Assembly: GCA_032089155.1 (NCBI GenBank)
Contig: DAMDEV010000012.1
Span: 1-29,092, forward strand
Source of the DNA: Faucicola sp032089155
GTDB taxonomy: Bacteria > Pseudomonadota > Gammaproteobacteria > Pseudomonadales > Moraxellaceae
Reading direction: 5' to 3'
Length of the DNA: 29,092 nucleotides
Both the position numbers and the translations under genes were made by a program. Below are positions 7,344 to 14,836 of this stretch, piece after piece. Within the stretch, counting starts at the first letter, position 1, and each line of letters starts with the position of its first letter. The notes under the pieces were generated by a model that ran no database searches, was not told the origin of the DNA, and saw only the letters and a list, made by a program, of their open reading frames with translations.

Positions 7344-9452
7344 ATGCAGACAAATTCCGCAATGACAAGTAACTCCCCCATGCTATCAAAGATAGTATGG
7401 TTACTTGTTGCAATTATTGGCGCAGTGGCATTAGGGACAATCGCCCTGCACCGCGGCGAAAGTATCAATGCGGTGTGGCTCGTCGCCGCTGCCGTGTGTT
7501 CGTATAGCATTGCTTATCGCTACTATAGTCTATTTATCGCCAAAAAAGTCTTTGAACTCAATCCCCGACGCGTGACACCGGCTCACCGCCTAAAAGATGG
7601 CTTAGATTATGTTCCTACCAATAAATACGTCTTATTTGGTCACCACTTTGCTGCGATTGCTGGGGCAGGTCCATTAGTCGGTCCTATCTTAGCGGCACAA
7701 ATGGGTTATTTGCCTGGTACGCTATGGCTCATCATTGGTGTGGTATTCGCAGGTGCGGTACAAGATTTTACTGTGCTATTTTTGTCCACTCGCCGTGATG
7801 GTAAATCACTGGGTGAAATGGCAAAAGACGAGCTGGGTACTTTTACGGGTATTACGGTGATGCTCGGTGCACTCGGCGTGATGGTCATCATTCTTGCCGT
7901 ACTGGCACTGGTGGTGGTGAAGGCGCTAGCGCACAGTCCTTGGGGGCTATTTACCATCGCGGCAACGATTCCTATCGCGCTGCTAATGGGCGTCTATATG
8001 CGTTATTTGCGCCCAGGTAAAATCATGGAAGTATCTATCATCGGCTTTGTGTTGATGATGGCGGCGATTGTATTTGGTGGCGATATTGCCAAAGACCCTG
8101 CGATGGCTGAATTGTTTACCCTGACAGGTACCCAGCTGACTTGGGCTTTGATGATTTATGGGGTGGTAGCCTCGGTATTGCCTGTGTGGCTGCTGCTTGC
8201 GCCGCGTGATTATTTATCAACTTTTTTAAAAATAGGGGTAATTGTAGGTTTGGCACTGGCGATTATCTTTACCATGCCAGAGTTAAAAATGCCTGCGGTT
8301 ACCAAATTTATCGATGGTACAGGTCCGGTATTTAAAGGTGGGTTATTTCCGTTCTTGTTTATTACCATTGCTTGTGGGGCTATCTCTGGTTTTCACGCGT
8401 TGGTATCGAGTGGTACGACCCCAAAACTTGTGGATAATGAAGTAGATACTCGCGCCATTGGTTATGGTGGTATGCTCATGGAGTCGATGGTTGGTATCAT
8501 GGCAATGATCTGTGCCACCATTCTTGACCCTGGTATGTATTTTGCGATTAATGCCCCAGCAGCGCTTTTAGGTACAACACCAGAGACAGCGGCAGCCGCT
8601 ATCCAAAAATTGGGATTTGTAATTACCCCTGATGCGCTTACGACGCTAGCGCAGCAAGTGGGTGAAAGCTCCATTATCTCACGAACAGGCGGTGCACCGA
8701 CCTTTGCAATTGGGATGGCGCATATCCTATCGTCTATCTTTGGTAGTACCGCGATGATGGGTTTTTGGTATCACTTTGCGATTTTATTTGAAGCCTTGTT
8801 TATTTTGACTGCAGTCGATGCAGGGACGCGTGCTTGTCGTTTTATGGTACAAGACACCATTGGCATCGTGGTGCCGTCGGTACGTGGCTCAACCAATCTC
8901 GGCGTGCATTTGCTTGCGACTTTGATTGCAGTAGCCGCTTGGGGCTTCTTTGTCTACCAAGGCGTCATTGATCCGCTTGGAGGCATTAACTCATTGTGGC
9001 CGCTATTTGGCATCGGTAACCAAATCTTGGCAGCCATGGCATTGACCCTAGGTACCGCAGTTTTATTTAAAATGAAAAAACAAAAGTATGCTTGGGTCAC
9101 TGTGGCACCCACGGTTTTCTTATTGATTACCTGTCTGACGGCAGGTTGGCAAAAAATCTTCCATGAAAATCCAGCGATTGGTTTCTTAGCGCAAGCGCAC
9201 AAATACAGCGCCGCGATTGCCAAAGGTGAAGTATTAAAACCTGCCAAGACCTTGGATGAGATGCAAACCATCGTATTCTCAAACTACGTGGATGCCGTGC
9301 TTTGTGGCTTCTTTATGATTGTCATGATTGTGATGATTTTCGGTACCATTCGCGCTTTAAGAAAAGCCTTGGCAAGTGATAAACCTACCGTGGTCGAAGG
9401 TGAGGCGATTTATGAAGATCCAAAACCCTTGAATATTTCTGCACCGCATTAG
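7344..9452 (+). CDS. cstA: CstA-family carbon starvation / pyruvate transporter
   Basis: This 702-aa polytopic inner-membrane protein belongs to the CstA/BtsT (YjiY) family, whose characterised members import pyruvate and, for CstA, have been linked to peptide use in starvation. The core signature GHHFAAIAGAGPLVGPILAAQMGYLPG is near residue 100, followed by GAVQDF and many hydrophobic helices. ISGFHALVSSGTTPK lies mid-protein, and FEALFILTAVDAGTRACRF near residue 485 is another family hallmark. A strong AAGGAG ribosome site lies 5 nt upstream of the ATG. The ybdD-like gene follows 85 bp later, the usual partnership. No BtsSR-type sensor pair is nearby. CstA versus BtsT cannot be settled from sequence reading, so the symbol is provisional. 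Confidence 0.88.
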   Translation: MQTNSAMTSNSPMLSKIVWLLVAIIGAVALGTIALHRGESINAVWLVAAAVCSYSIAYRYYSLFIAKKVFELNPRRVTPAHRLKDGLDYVPTNKYVLFGHHFAAIAGAGPLVGPILAAQMGYLPGTLWLIIGVVFAGAVQDFTVLFLSTRRDGKSLGEMAKDELGTFTGITVMLGALGVMVIILAVLALVVVKALAHSPWGLFTIAATIPIALLMGVYMRYLRPGKIMEVSIIGFVLMMAAIVFGGDIAKDPAMAELFTLTGTQLTWALMIYGVVASVLPVWLLLAPRDYLSTFLKIGVIVGLALAIIFTMPELKMPAVTKFIDGTGPVFKGGLFPFLFITIACGAISGFHALVSSGTTPKLVDNEVDTRAIGYGGMLMESMVGIMAMICATILDPGMYFAINAPAALLGTTPETAAAAIQKLGFVITPDALTTLAQQVGESSIISRTGGAPTFAIGMAHILSSIFGSTAMMGFWYHFAILFEALFILTAVDAGTRACRFMVQDTIGIVVPSVRGSTNLGVHLLATLIAVAAWGFFVYQGVIDPLGGINSLWPLFGIGNQILAAMALTLGTAVLFKMKKQKYAWVTVAPTVFLLITCLTAGWQKIFHENPAIGFLAQAHKYSAAIAKGEVLKPAKTLDEMQTIVFSNYVDAVLCGFFMIVMIVMIFGTIRALRKALASDKPTVVEGEAIYEDPKPLNISAPH

Positions 9453-9464
9453 TGAAAAATTAAC

Positions 9465-9511
9465 AGTGATTGCACTTATATTGTGCAATCGCTTGGTTTT
9501 CACCAAAACCA
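9465..9511 (+). repeat. Two adjacent hairpins between cstA and ybdD
   Basis: The first hairpin has an 11-bp stem with one G-U pair (9465-9475 with 9483-9493, core GATTGCAC/GTGCAATC). The second begins at once: TGGTTTT/AAAACCA (9494-9500 with 9505-9511). Neither is followed by a T run, so they look like mRNA-stability or processing structures more than a terminator. Confidence 0.6.
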
Positions 9512-9537
9512 TGCTACGCAGATAGCAGGAGAATCAC

Positions 9538-9822
9538 ATGAGTAATAATGCGTTAATCGCTAACTTGATTAAAATGACCTTAAAGGCGCAAAAGGAAGTA
9601 ATTTTTAGCCCAAAAAATATGACCCGCCTAGTCACGCTGGTCAAACGGATGCAACAAAGCTTTCGTTTGATGGTCGGTGTCCCTGATTATGCGACCTACG
9701 TTAGCCATATGCAGGAGCAGCATCCTGACCTAGAGCCAATGGATGAAAAGACCTTTTTTCGCTACTGTGTCGATGCGCGCTACCCGAGTAATGGCGGTGG
9801 CATGAAGCGATGTCCTTGCTAA
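9538..9822 (+). CDS. ybdD: YbdD/YjiX family protein (DUF466)
   Basis: This 94-aa soluble protein is the small partner usually encoded just after cstA or btsT. The family pattern is clear: VGVPDYATYVSHMQEQHPD, then FFRYCVDARY and a Gly-rich end finishing in CPC. The N-terminus is about 25 residues longer than in E. coli YbdD. AGGAGA lies 5 nt before the ATG. Its biochemical role is not established; the constant pairing suggests it assists or regulates the transporter. It shares the cstA transcript, with two hairpins in between, and ends at a strong terminator. Confidence 0.88.
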   Translation: MSNNALIANLIKMTLKAQKEVIFSPKNMTRLVTLVKRMQQSFRLMVGVPDYATYVSHMQEQHPDLEPMDEKTFFRYCVDARYPSNGGGMKRCPC

Positions 9823-9836
9823 TGCTATAAATCGGT

Positions 9837-9868
9837 AAAAAACAGTCTAAAATTAGGCTGTTTTTTTT
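9837..9868 (+). terminator. Intrinsic terminator of cstA-ybdD
   Basis: An A6-CAG arm starting at 9837 pairs with the CTG-T8 arm ending at 9868, extended by TCTAA/TTAGG pairing with one G-U. It is followed by eight T and lies 14 nt after the ybdD stop. Confidence 0.85.
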
Positions 9869-10121
9869 ATCAAAATTAAATTGTTAATTTTTGTAAATAT
9901 TGGCAATGATTGTTGGCAAAAATGACCCAAGATTTATACACAATCGCCTTTGGCAGGTCTGGTCGCAGTGTGTGTAGGCTCTGATATCATGCACCCTTTA
10001 GGCGGTTTATTGTTTTATTTTTCATGATTGCAAGTTGGCAGTCACCTATGGATTTGGACATTGCATTCAGATACTGCTTTGAGATAGTTAAGGCTTCGGC
10101 ATCATGTAAAATTTGCATATT
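9869..10121. other. Intergenic stretch with no recognised gene
   Basis: About 250 bp between two convergent genes. It is AT-rich in its left part. Apart from one short minus-strand frame listed separately, I see no ORF, repeat or RNA gene in it. Confidence 0.5.
9987..10118 (-). CDS. Possible small ORF after macrodomain gene
   Basis: A 43-codon frame starts 3 nt after the macrodomain stop (ATG 10118-10116) and ends TGA at 9987. The product begins MQILHDAEALTISKQYL and is not recognised. There is no Shine-Dalgarno, so it could only be made by coupling to the upstream gene. It may equally be chance or the remnant of a longer frame. Confidence 0.22.
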   Translation of the reverse strand: MQILHDAEALTISKQYLNAMSKSIGDCQLAIMKNKTINRLKGA

Positions 10122-10649
10122 TTAATTTTCGGGTTGGACTAAATTTAGATAAAGCTGATAATTTTCTGCATCAAAACAGACAAAGATAATGTCTTCAAAT
10201 TCATGATTTTCGTTTTGTTTGACGAAATCTTTTACGGTGTTTACCGCAATTTGTGCGGCTTGTTGTTTTGGAAAACGATACACACCCGTTGAAATATTGG
10301 GAAAAGCAATGGTTTTAACGCCGTTTTGCTCAGCAAGTTTCAGCGATTCGGTGTAACAGCTTGCTAGTAGCGCTGACTCATTTGACTGTCCGCCATGCCA
10401 AACAGGTCCGACGGTGTGAATCACATATTTGGCGGGCAAATTCCCTGCAGGGGTAATCACGGCTTTGCCAGTAGGACAACCGCCTTGCTCATCATGAATC
10501 ACTCGACAAGCCGCAAGCAGTGACGTGCCTGCTTTACGGTGAATAGCGCCATCAACCCCGCCACCACCGAGCAATGAATTGTTGGCAGCGTTGACAATCG
10601 CATCAACAGCTAGGGTCGTAATATCTTGTTGTACGACAAGGATTTGCAT
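10122..10649 (-). CDS. Macrodomain O-acetyl-ADP-ribose deacetylase, YmdB-like
   Basis: This 175-aa single-domain protein is of the MacroD/YmdB type, which hydrolyses O-acetyl-ADP-ribose and removes ADP-ribose from proteins. The ligand-binding signature NAANNSLLGGGGVDGAIHRKAG is near residues 22-43 and ISTGVYRFP near 120; together these frame the ADP-ribose pocket. The ATG at 10649 is chosen over one at 10676 because AAGGAG lies 7 nt upstream of it. The gene follows the Kef antiporter gene by 62 bp. A perfect 15-bp palindrome (10672-10686) sits just before the ribosome site, so it may have its own control. No ART or DarT-type toxin is nearby, so this is not a DarTG pair. Confidence 0.9.
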   Translation of the reverse strand: MQILVVQQDITTLAVDAIVNAANNSLLGGGGVDGAIHRKAGTSLLAACRVIHDEQGGCPTGKAVITPAGNLPAKYVIHTVGPVWHGGQSNESALLASCYTESLKLAEQNGVKTIAFPNISTGVYRFPKQQAAQIAVNTVKDFVKQNENHEFEDIIFVCFDAENYQLYLNLVQPEN

Positions 10650-10671
10650 GCTTGTACTCCTTATGATTTTT

Positions 10672-10686
10672 AACATTTTAAATGTT
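10672..10686. promoter_or_regulatory. 15-bp perfect palindrome before macrodomain gene
   Basis: AACATTT-T-AAATGTT is a perfect inverted repeat with a single central base, 23 nt upstream of the chosen start. It is a candidate operator; its AT-richness makes chance occurrence possible. Confidence 0.35.
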
Positions 10687-10711
10687 CGTGTCTATTGATG
10701 GTTTGTTTGGG

Positions 10712-12580
10712 TTATTTTTTTGTTTGCGAGTAGGATTCATCGGCCAATTTTTCAAACCGCTCTTTGTCTTTATTGAGTTCATTTTTTGCGGTGGTCATAT
10801 CGCTATCGAATAAGCTTTCGAGTTCTTGAATCGCCGATTGTGCTGAGGCAATCATCTCGGCTTCATCTTCATAGATGGCGCGCTGCCGTTCAATCAACGC
10901 GTCATCATAATCGCGGAACATTTGCACGGTTTTTCTTGCGGTTTGTGGTGCCATGCCCAATACTTCCAAAGTTTCGCGTGACATATCCAGCGAAGATAGG
11001 TAGGTTTCTCGCCAAATATACTTAACCCCCGCATCGCGCAAACGATAATAATGCTCACGGTTTTTGGCACGTGCCAAGATGGTCAGATGCGGATAATTGC
11101 GTACGGCATAATCGGCCACCGTTGCAGACAGCTCGATATCACCAATGGCAATAATAAAAACTTTGGTTCGTTGAAGCCCTGCTGCGCGTAGGATTTCAGG
11201 ATTTTGGGGATTGCCATAGTATACTTGGTTACCAAATTTGCGGACGAAATCGACTTGGTTGGCAGATTTTTCAATCGCGGTAAATTCAATATTGTGCATG
11301 CGTAGCACACGACCGATGATTTGCCCGACACGTCCAAAGCCTGCAATCACCACTTCGTGCTCATGGTTGGGTATTTTGTCGTATTCTTTACTGGGTTTAG
11401 CTTTGGCAAATATCGGATTGCCAATTTTTTCCAGTAACAAAAATGCCAGTGGCGTCATGGCCATTGAGACAGTCACCACAAGGTTTAGGATATTTTGTTG
11501 TTCACGGGTTAACAGATGCTGGGCGGTCGCCACGCTAAACAGTACAAACGCAAATTCCCCACCTTGCGCTAGCGTCACCCCAAGACGGATACTGCTTTCG
11601 TTTTTGTTGCCCATGAGCCGCGCAATGATTGTCAGCACCACAAACTTAATGAGCATCAGCAATACTGCTAAGCCAATGATGAGTAAGGGCTTGGCGACAA
11701 TTAATTTGACGTTAGTAAGCATGCCGACTGACATAAAAAACAGCCCAAGCAGCAACCCCTTAAATGGCTCAATACTCGCCTCTAACTCGTGGCGATATTC
11801 AGAGTCAGCCAGTAGCACCCCAGTTAAAAATGCCCCAAGTGCCATTGACAAGCCTATATAATTCATCAATAGCGACACACCCAGTACGATAAACAACGCC
11901 GTGGCGGTGAGCAGCTCGGTGGCGTTACTAGAGGCCACGAACTTAAAGAAAGGGCGTACCACAAACCGACTGACAAATATCATGCCAGCAAAAATACTGA
12001 TGACTTTGGCAAAATAAATCCAATCGTAATTTTGCTCTTGCGCGCCCGACAAAAATGGCAATGCGGCAAGTAAAGGAATAACCGCGATATCTTGAAATAA
12101 TAAAATAGTAAAGGCTTGCTGACCATGCGTGGTGGCAAGCTGCTTTTTTTCACCCAATAACTGCAACACAAACGCCGTTGATGACAGCGCCAAGCCAAAA
12201 CCGATGACGAAACTATGTGATAGCCGAATATCTAAAAAATACCACGATAGCAGCATCAGCACCACGCCCGTGACAATCACCTGCAGCCCGCCTAACACAA
12301 AAATCTGTTGCCTAAGTGCCCAAAGCCGAGAGGGCTGTAGCTCTAAGCCAATAATAAATAACAGCAGCACGACCCCAAATTCAGAAAAATGCAGCAAGTC
12401 ATCGGGGTTACCCGCAACTTTTAAAAAACTTGGACCCAGCAATAAGCCTGTAAACAAATAACCCAATACCGTGGCGATACCAAAACGCTTCGCGAGCGGT
12501 ATCAAAATCACTGCCGCACCCAAAAAGATAGTTGCGTCAAGCATCATAGAACTATCAGCACTGGCAGCAAGCACAAACAT
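10712..12580 (-). CDS. Kef-type K+/H+ antiporter (CPA2 family)
   Basis: This is a 622-aa monovalent cation:proton antiporter. Residues 10-380 form the Na+/H+-exchanger membrane domain with about a dozen hydrophobic helices. VLLLFIIGLELQPSRL, the conserved SSTAFVLQLL and LLFQDIAVIPLL are typical of KefB/KefC. An RCK/TrkA-N domain follows with the nucleotide-binding GFGRVG motif near residue 400. The last 60 residues are charged and probably coiled-coil. The ATG at 12580 has TGAGG 6 nt upstream; a TTG at 12592 is less likely. KefB and KefC are not separable by eye, and no KefF/KefG ancillary gene is next to it. It starts 18 bp after the unknown 251-aa gene, so the two are probably co-transcribed. 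Confidence 0.9.
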   Translation of the reverse strand: MFVLAASADSSMMLDATIFLGAAVILIPLAKRFGIATVLGYLFTGLLLGPSFLKVAGNPDDLLHFSEFGVVLLLFIIGLELQPSRLWALRQQIFVLGGLQVIVTGVVLMLLSWYFLDIRLSHSFVIGFGLALSSTAFVLQLLGEKKQLATTHGQQAFTILLFQDIAVIPLLAALPFLSGAQEQNYDWIYFAKVISIFAGMIFVSRFVVRPFFKFVASSNATELLTATALFIVLGVSLLMNYIGLSMALGAFLTGVLLADSEYRHELEASIEPFKGLLLGLFFMSVGMLTNVKLIVAKPLLIIGLAVLLMLIKFVVLTIIARLMGNKNESSIRLGVTLAQGGEFAFVLFSVATAQHLLTREQQNILNLVVTVSMAMTPLAFLLLEKIGNPIFAKAKPSKEYDKIPNHEHEVVIAGFGRVGQIIGRVLRMHNIEFTAIEKSANQVDFVRKFGNQVYYGNPQNPEILRAAGLQRTKVFIIAIGDIELSATVADYAVRNYPHLTILARAKNREHYYRLRDAGVKYIWRETYLSSLDMSRETLEVLGMAPQTARKTVQMFRDYDDALIERQRAIYEDEAEMIASAQSAIQELESLFDSDMTTAKNELNKDKERFEKLADESYSQTKK

Positions 12581-12598
12581 ACAAAACCTCAATTATTT

Positions 12599-13354
12599 TT
12601 AATTTTTGACAAAAATTTTCCAAATCCCGTTATCGGCAATCGCATTTTTATAGGCGTCATTGCGTTTTTTACGGGGAGTTTGCCGACTGTCCACCACTTT
12701 AAAGTCTGCTAATGTTTGAATAACCAAACCTGTGCGATAAAAACGAATCCGTTCAGGCTCTAGCAATTCACCTTTGGGATTGCGACAAAACACATAAGCG
12801 CGTAAATCAATAAATTCACGATGCGCCACCAGCCGCACGTCTTCGCCTTTGGCTAGGGCATTTTCCATCGCCATCAACTGGGCATCCTCATACGGACCGC
12901 ATTTTTCAACCAGTGCACCCACTGACCCAAAATTTTTGGATTCTTTGGCTTTGGTACGGGTCAAATGTAGTTTTTGCACATGATAAATAAACTGCGGTAT
13001 CTCAAGGCTTGCGGGTAATGGCAGATAATCAGGCGGCAATCCTGCCGAGGGATAAAAGCCTTTGGCGCGGTCAATCAAAGCTTGCCAGGTTTGCTCATAG
13101 CTTTGCACCTCTGCCAAATTGCCTGCATAAATAGGCAAGTCTTGAATTTGGGTGAGATAGGGCGGCGGAAAAAAATTATCCCGAAACTGGGCAATATCGG
13201 CTTGCAAGGTGGAGAGCAATAACTTGACCTGTTTTTTATGCGCCTTTTCATCGACCAGCAATGCTGAGGGATTGCCATTATCTGAGTTGTCTGAGCCATC
13301 AGATTGGATAAGATGCAAGTTGGGTGCCACGAAAGGTGCAGAACGGTGTGTCAT
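12599..13354 (-). CDS. Hypothetical protein, first gene of antiporter operon
   Basis: I do not recognise this 251-aa protein. It has no signal peptide or membrane helix. The first 45 residues are Ser/Asn/Asp-rich and probably disordered. The centre is mixed helix and strand (DLPIYAGNLAEVQ, FIYHVQKLHLTRTKAKES), and the last third carries several Arg/Lys clusters (RQTPRKKRNDAYKNA), which would suit nucleic-acid or membrane-surface contact, though that is only a guess. GGAGG lies 9 nt before the ATG. It is 18 bp upstream of the Kef-type antiporter gene, so a role linked to potassium or electrophile stress is possible from position alone. Confidence 0.75.
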   Translation of the reverse strand: MTHRSAPFVAPNLHLIQSDGSDNSDNGNPSALLVDEKAHKKQVKLLLSTLQADIAQFRDNFFPPPYLTQIQDLPIYAGNLAEVQSYEQTWQALIDRAKGFYPSAGLPPDYLPLPASLEIPQFIYHVQKLHLTRTKAKESKNFGSVGALVEKCGPYEDAQLMAMENALAKGEDVRLVAHREFIDLRAYVFCRNPKGELLEPERIRFYRTGLVIQTLADFKVVDSRQTPRKKRNDAYKNAIADNGIWKIFVKN

Positions 13355-13646
13355 ACGCGTTTACCTCCAGTAAGCTAATGATTTTTATATAGATTTAATA
13401 GAAACTTAAATAGATATTAAATACAGATGTTTAATTGTTTGGCAAACGTTTAGCAAGCGTTTAGCAAATAAAGCTTGCCACAGCATGGTGCTGATTCATC
13501 CTAACATATTTAGCCTAAGTAATGCGCACTATTACGCAATTAATCGTAAGAAAAGTTAAGCAAGCAAATAGCAAACCCCACAAAATAAAAACTAAAAACG
13601 CTCAGCGGTAGCACCGATTTTTTGGCACCTTAGGTCAAAAAGTCGG
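13355..13646. other. Intergenic region upstream of antiporter operon
   Basis: About 290 bp between the CDF exporter stop and the 251-aa gene start. It holds a 10-bp direct repeat CGTTTAGCAA at 13447-13456 and 13458-13467 (period 11) and a GCAAGC/GCTTGC inverted pair (13453-13458, 13473-13478). No convincing terminator for the exporter gene was found; only a short CGGT/ACCG stem lies near 13606-13617. Confidence 0.45.
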
Positions 13647-14705
13647 TTAGTGCGCGTGCGCATGGACAGGAGGTGCGCTAGTAATATCACAATTAAACTG
13701 CGTAGAGTGCGCATGCAAATCACTCTCAAATTGAATGGTACTGTGCCCAATGCCTAAATGCTGTAACTCATGCTGTAAGTCTGATAATAGTGCATCAGTC
13801 TGCTGCAGGGTAAGCGAGCTTGGGACGATGATATGACAAGATAAGCTATGTAAGCCGCTGGTAATCGTCCAAACATGTAAATCATGAACCGATAAGACGT
13901 TTGGGTGGGCAGAGAGGGTTTTGATAATAACGCTTTGGTCAATATGATTGGGCGCGCCTTCCATCAAGATATGGGCGGCATTTTTGACAACAGCATAACC
14001 ACTACGAACAATCAGTAGTGCCACCAAAATACTTACTGCCGCATCTGCCCACACCCAGCCAAACAGCATAATCATAATAGCAGCAATAATTGCAGCCACC
14101 GAGCCTAGCAAGTCACTTAATACATGTAAATAAGCGCTTTTCATATTGAGATTATCGGTATCACCATCGTGCATCAGCTTCGCCACCACCAAATTGACGA
14201 TAAGCCCAATAGTACTGATAACTAGCATACCCGTAGTGGCGATTTGTGGCGGCTGCTGAAAACGCAGCACCGCTTCATAGATGATACCTGCACTGATAAT
14301 CAGTAGCGTCAGACCATTGATGAGCGCAATCAAAATCTCAAAACGGCGATAGCCAAAAGTTTTATGGGAGGTAGCAGATTTTTTACCGATGATAAACGCA
14401 AACAAAGTCATGGCAAGTGACACCGCATCACTAAACATATGACCTGCATCTGATAACAACGCCAAACTGCCAGTAATATAACCGCCGATGACTTCAACAA
14501 TCATATAGCTTGCAATGATAGCAAACGCTATCGTGATGATACGCTGATTATCCGTATGACTATGACTATGAATGTGGTCAGCGTCATCATGGCGGTGATT
14601 GTCGCCATGACAATGCGCATTAGGCTGCTCATGATGTGGCACATGAGGGTCGTCAAGGTGCGCGTCAGTAGGCGGCTTTGAATCTTGAAGCGGTTTTGGG
14701 GTCAT
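13647..14705 (-). CDS. Cation diffusion facilitator, CzcD/ZitB-type metal exporter
   Basis: This 352-aa CDF protein expels Zn2+ (perhaps also Co2+ or Cd2+) from the cytoplasm in exchange for protons. Six hydrophobic helices span about residues 55-240. The transport site is made by His89 and Asp93 (SDAGHMFSD, helix 2) and His194 and Asp198 (HVLSD, helix 5), the HxxxD pairs of zinc-type members. A cytoplasmic metal-binding domain follows with VHDLHVWTIT. The N-terminal 50 residues contain about a dozen His, and the C-terminus ends VHAHAH, so both ends can bind metal. The ribosome site is weak (AGGG about 13 nt upstream). No MerR or ArsR regulator is adjacent. Confidence 0.92.
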   Translation of the reverse strand: MTPKPLQDSKPPTDAHLDDPHVPHHEQPNAHCHGDNHRHDDADHIHSHSHTDNQRIITIAFAIIASYMIVEVIGGYITGSLALLSDAGHMFSDAVSLAMTLFAFIIGKKSATSHKTFGYRRFEILIALINGLTLLIISAGIIYEAVLRFQQPPQIATTGMLVISTIGLIVNLVVAKLMHDGDTDNLNMKSAYLHVLSDLLGSVAAIIAAIMIMLFGWVWADAAVSILVALLIVRSGYAVVKNAAHILMEGAPNHIDQSVIIKTLSAHPNVLSVHDLHVWTITSGLHSLSCHIIVPSSLTLQQTDALLSDLQHELQHLGIGHSTIQFESDLHAHSTQFNCDITSAPPVHAHAH

Positions 14706-14836
14706 TGTTATTTACTTACCCTAATTAATGGTAAAAATTAGCTAAATTGTAGCCCAATCAGCGACTTGAAAAAAGCCCATTTAAACATCAGCGTGAAATA
14801 AGCCCTTTAGCAAAAGCAATTGTTTTGCAAGTCAGG

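Noticed and set aside
9900..10000. Short plus-strand frame starting near 9923
   Set aside because: Only about 20 codons, no ribosome site and no recognisable product.
10122..10649. Macrodomain gene as the antitoxin half of a DarT-DarG pair
   Set aside because: The protein is a single YmdB-like macrodomain and no ADP-ribosyltransferase gene is adjacent.
11238..11861. Long plus-strand open frame (207 codons) opposite the antiporter gene
   Set aside because: It is antisense to a clear Kef antiporter, has a low-complexity Ser/Thr/Asn-rich translation and no ribosome site.
13441..13480. Repeated GTTTAGCAA-like units as a CRISPR remnant
   Set aside because: Only two 10-bp copies with 1-bp spacing; no spacers, leader or cas genes.
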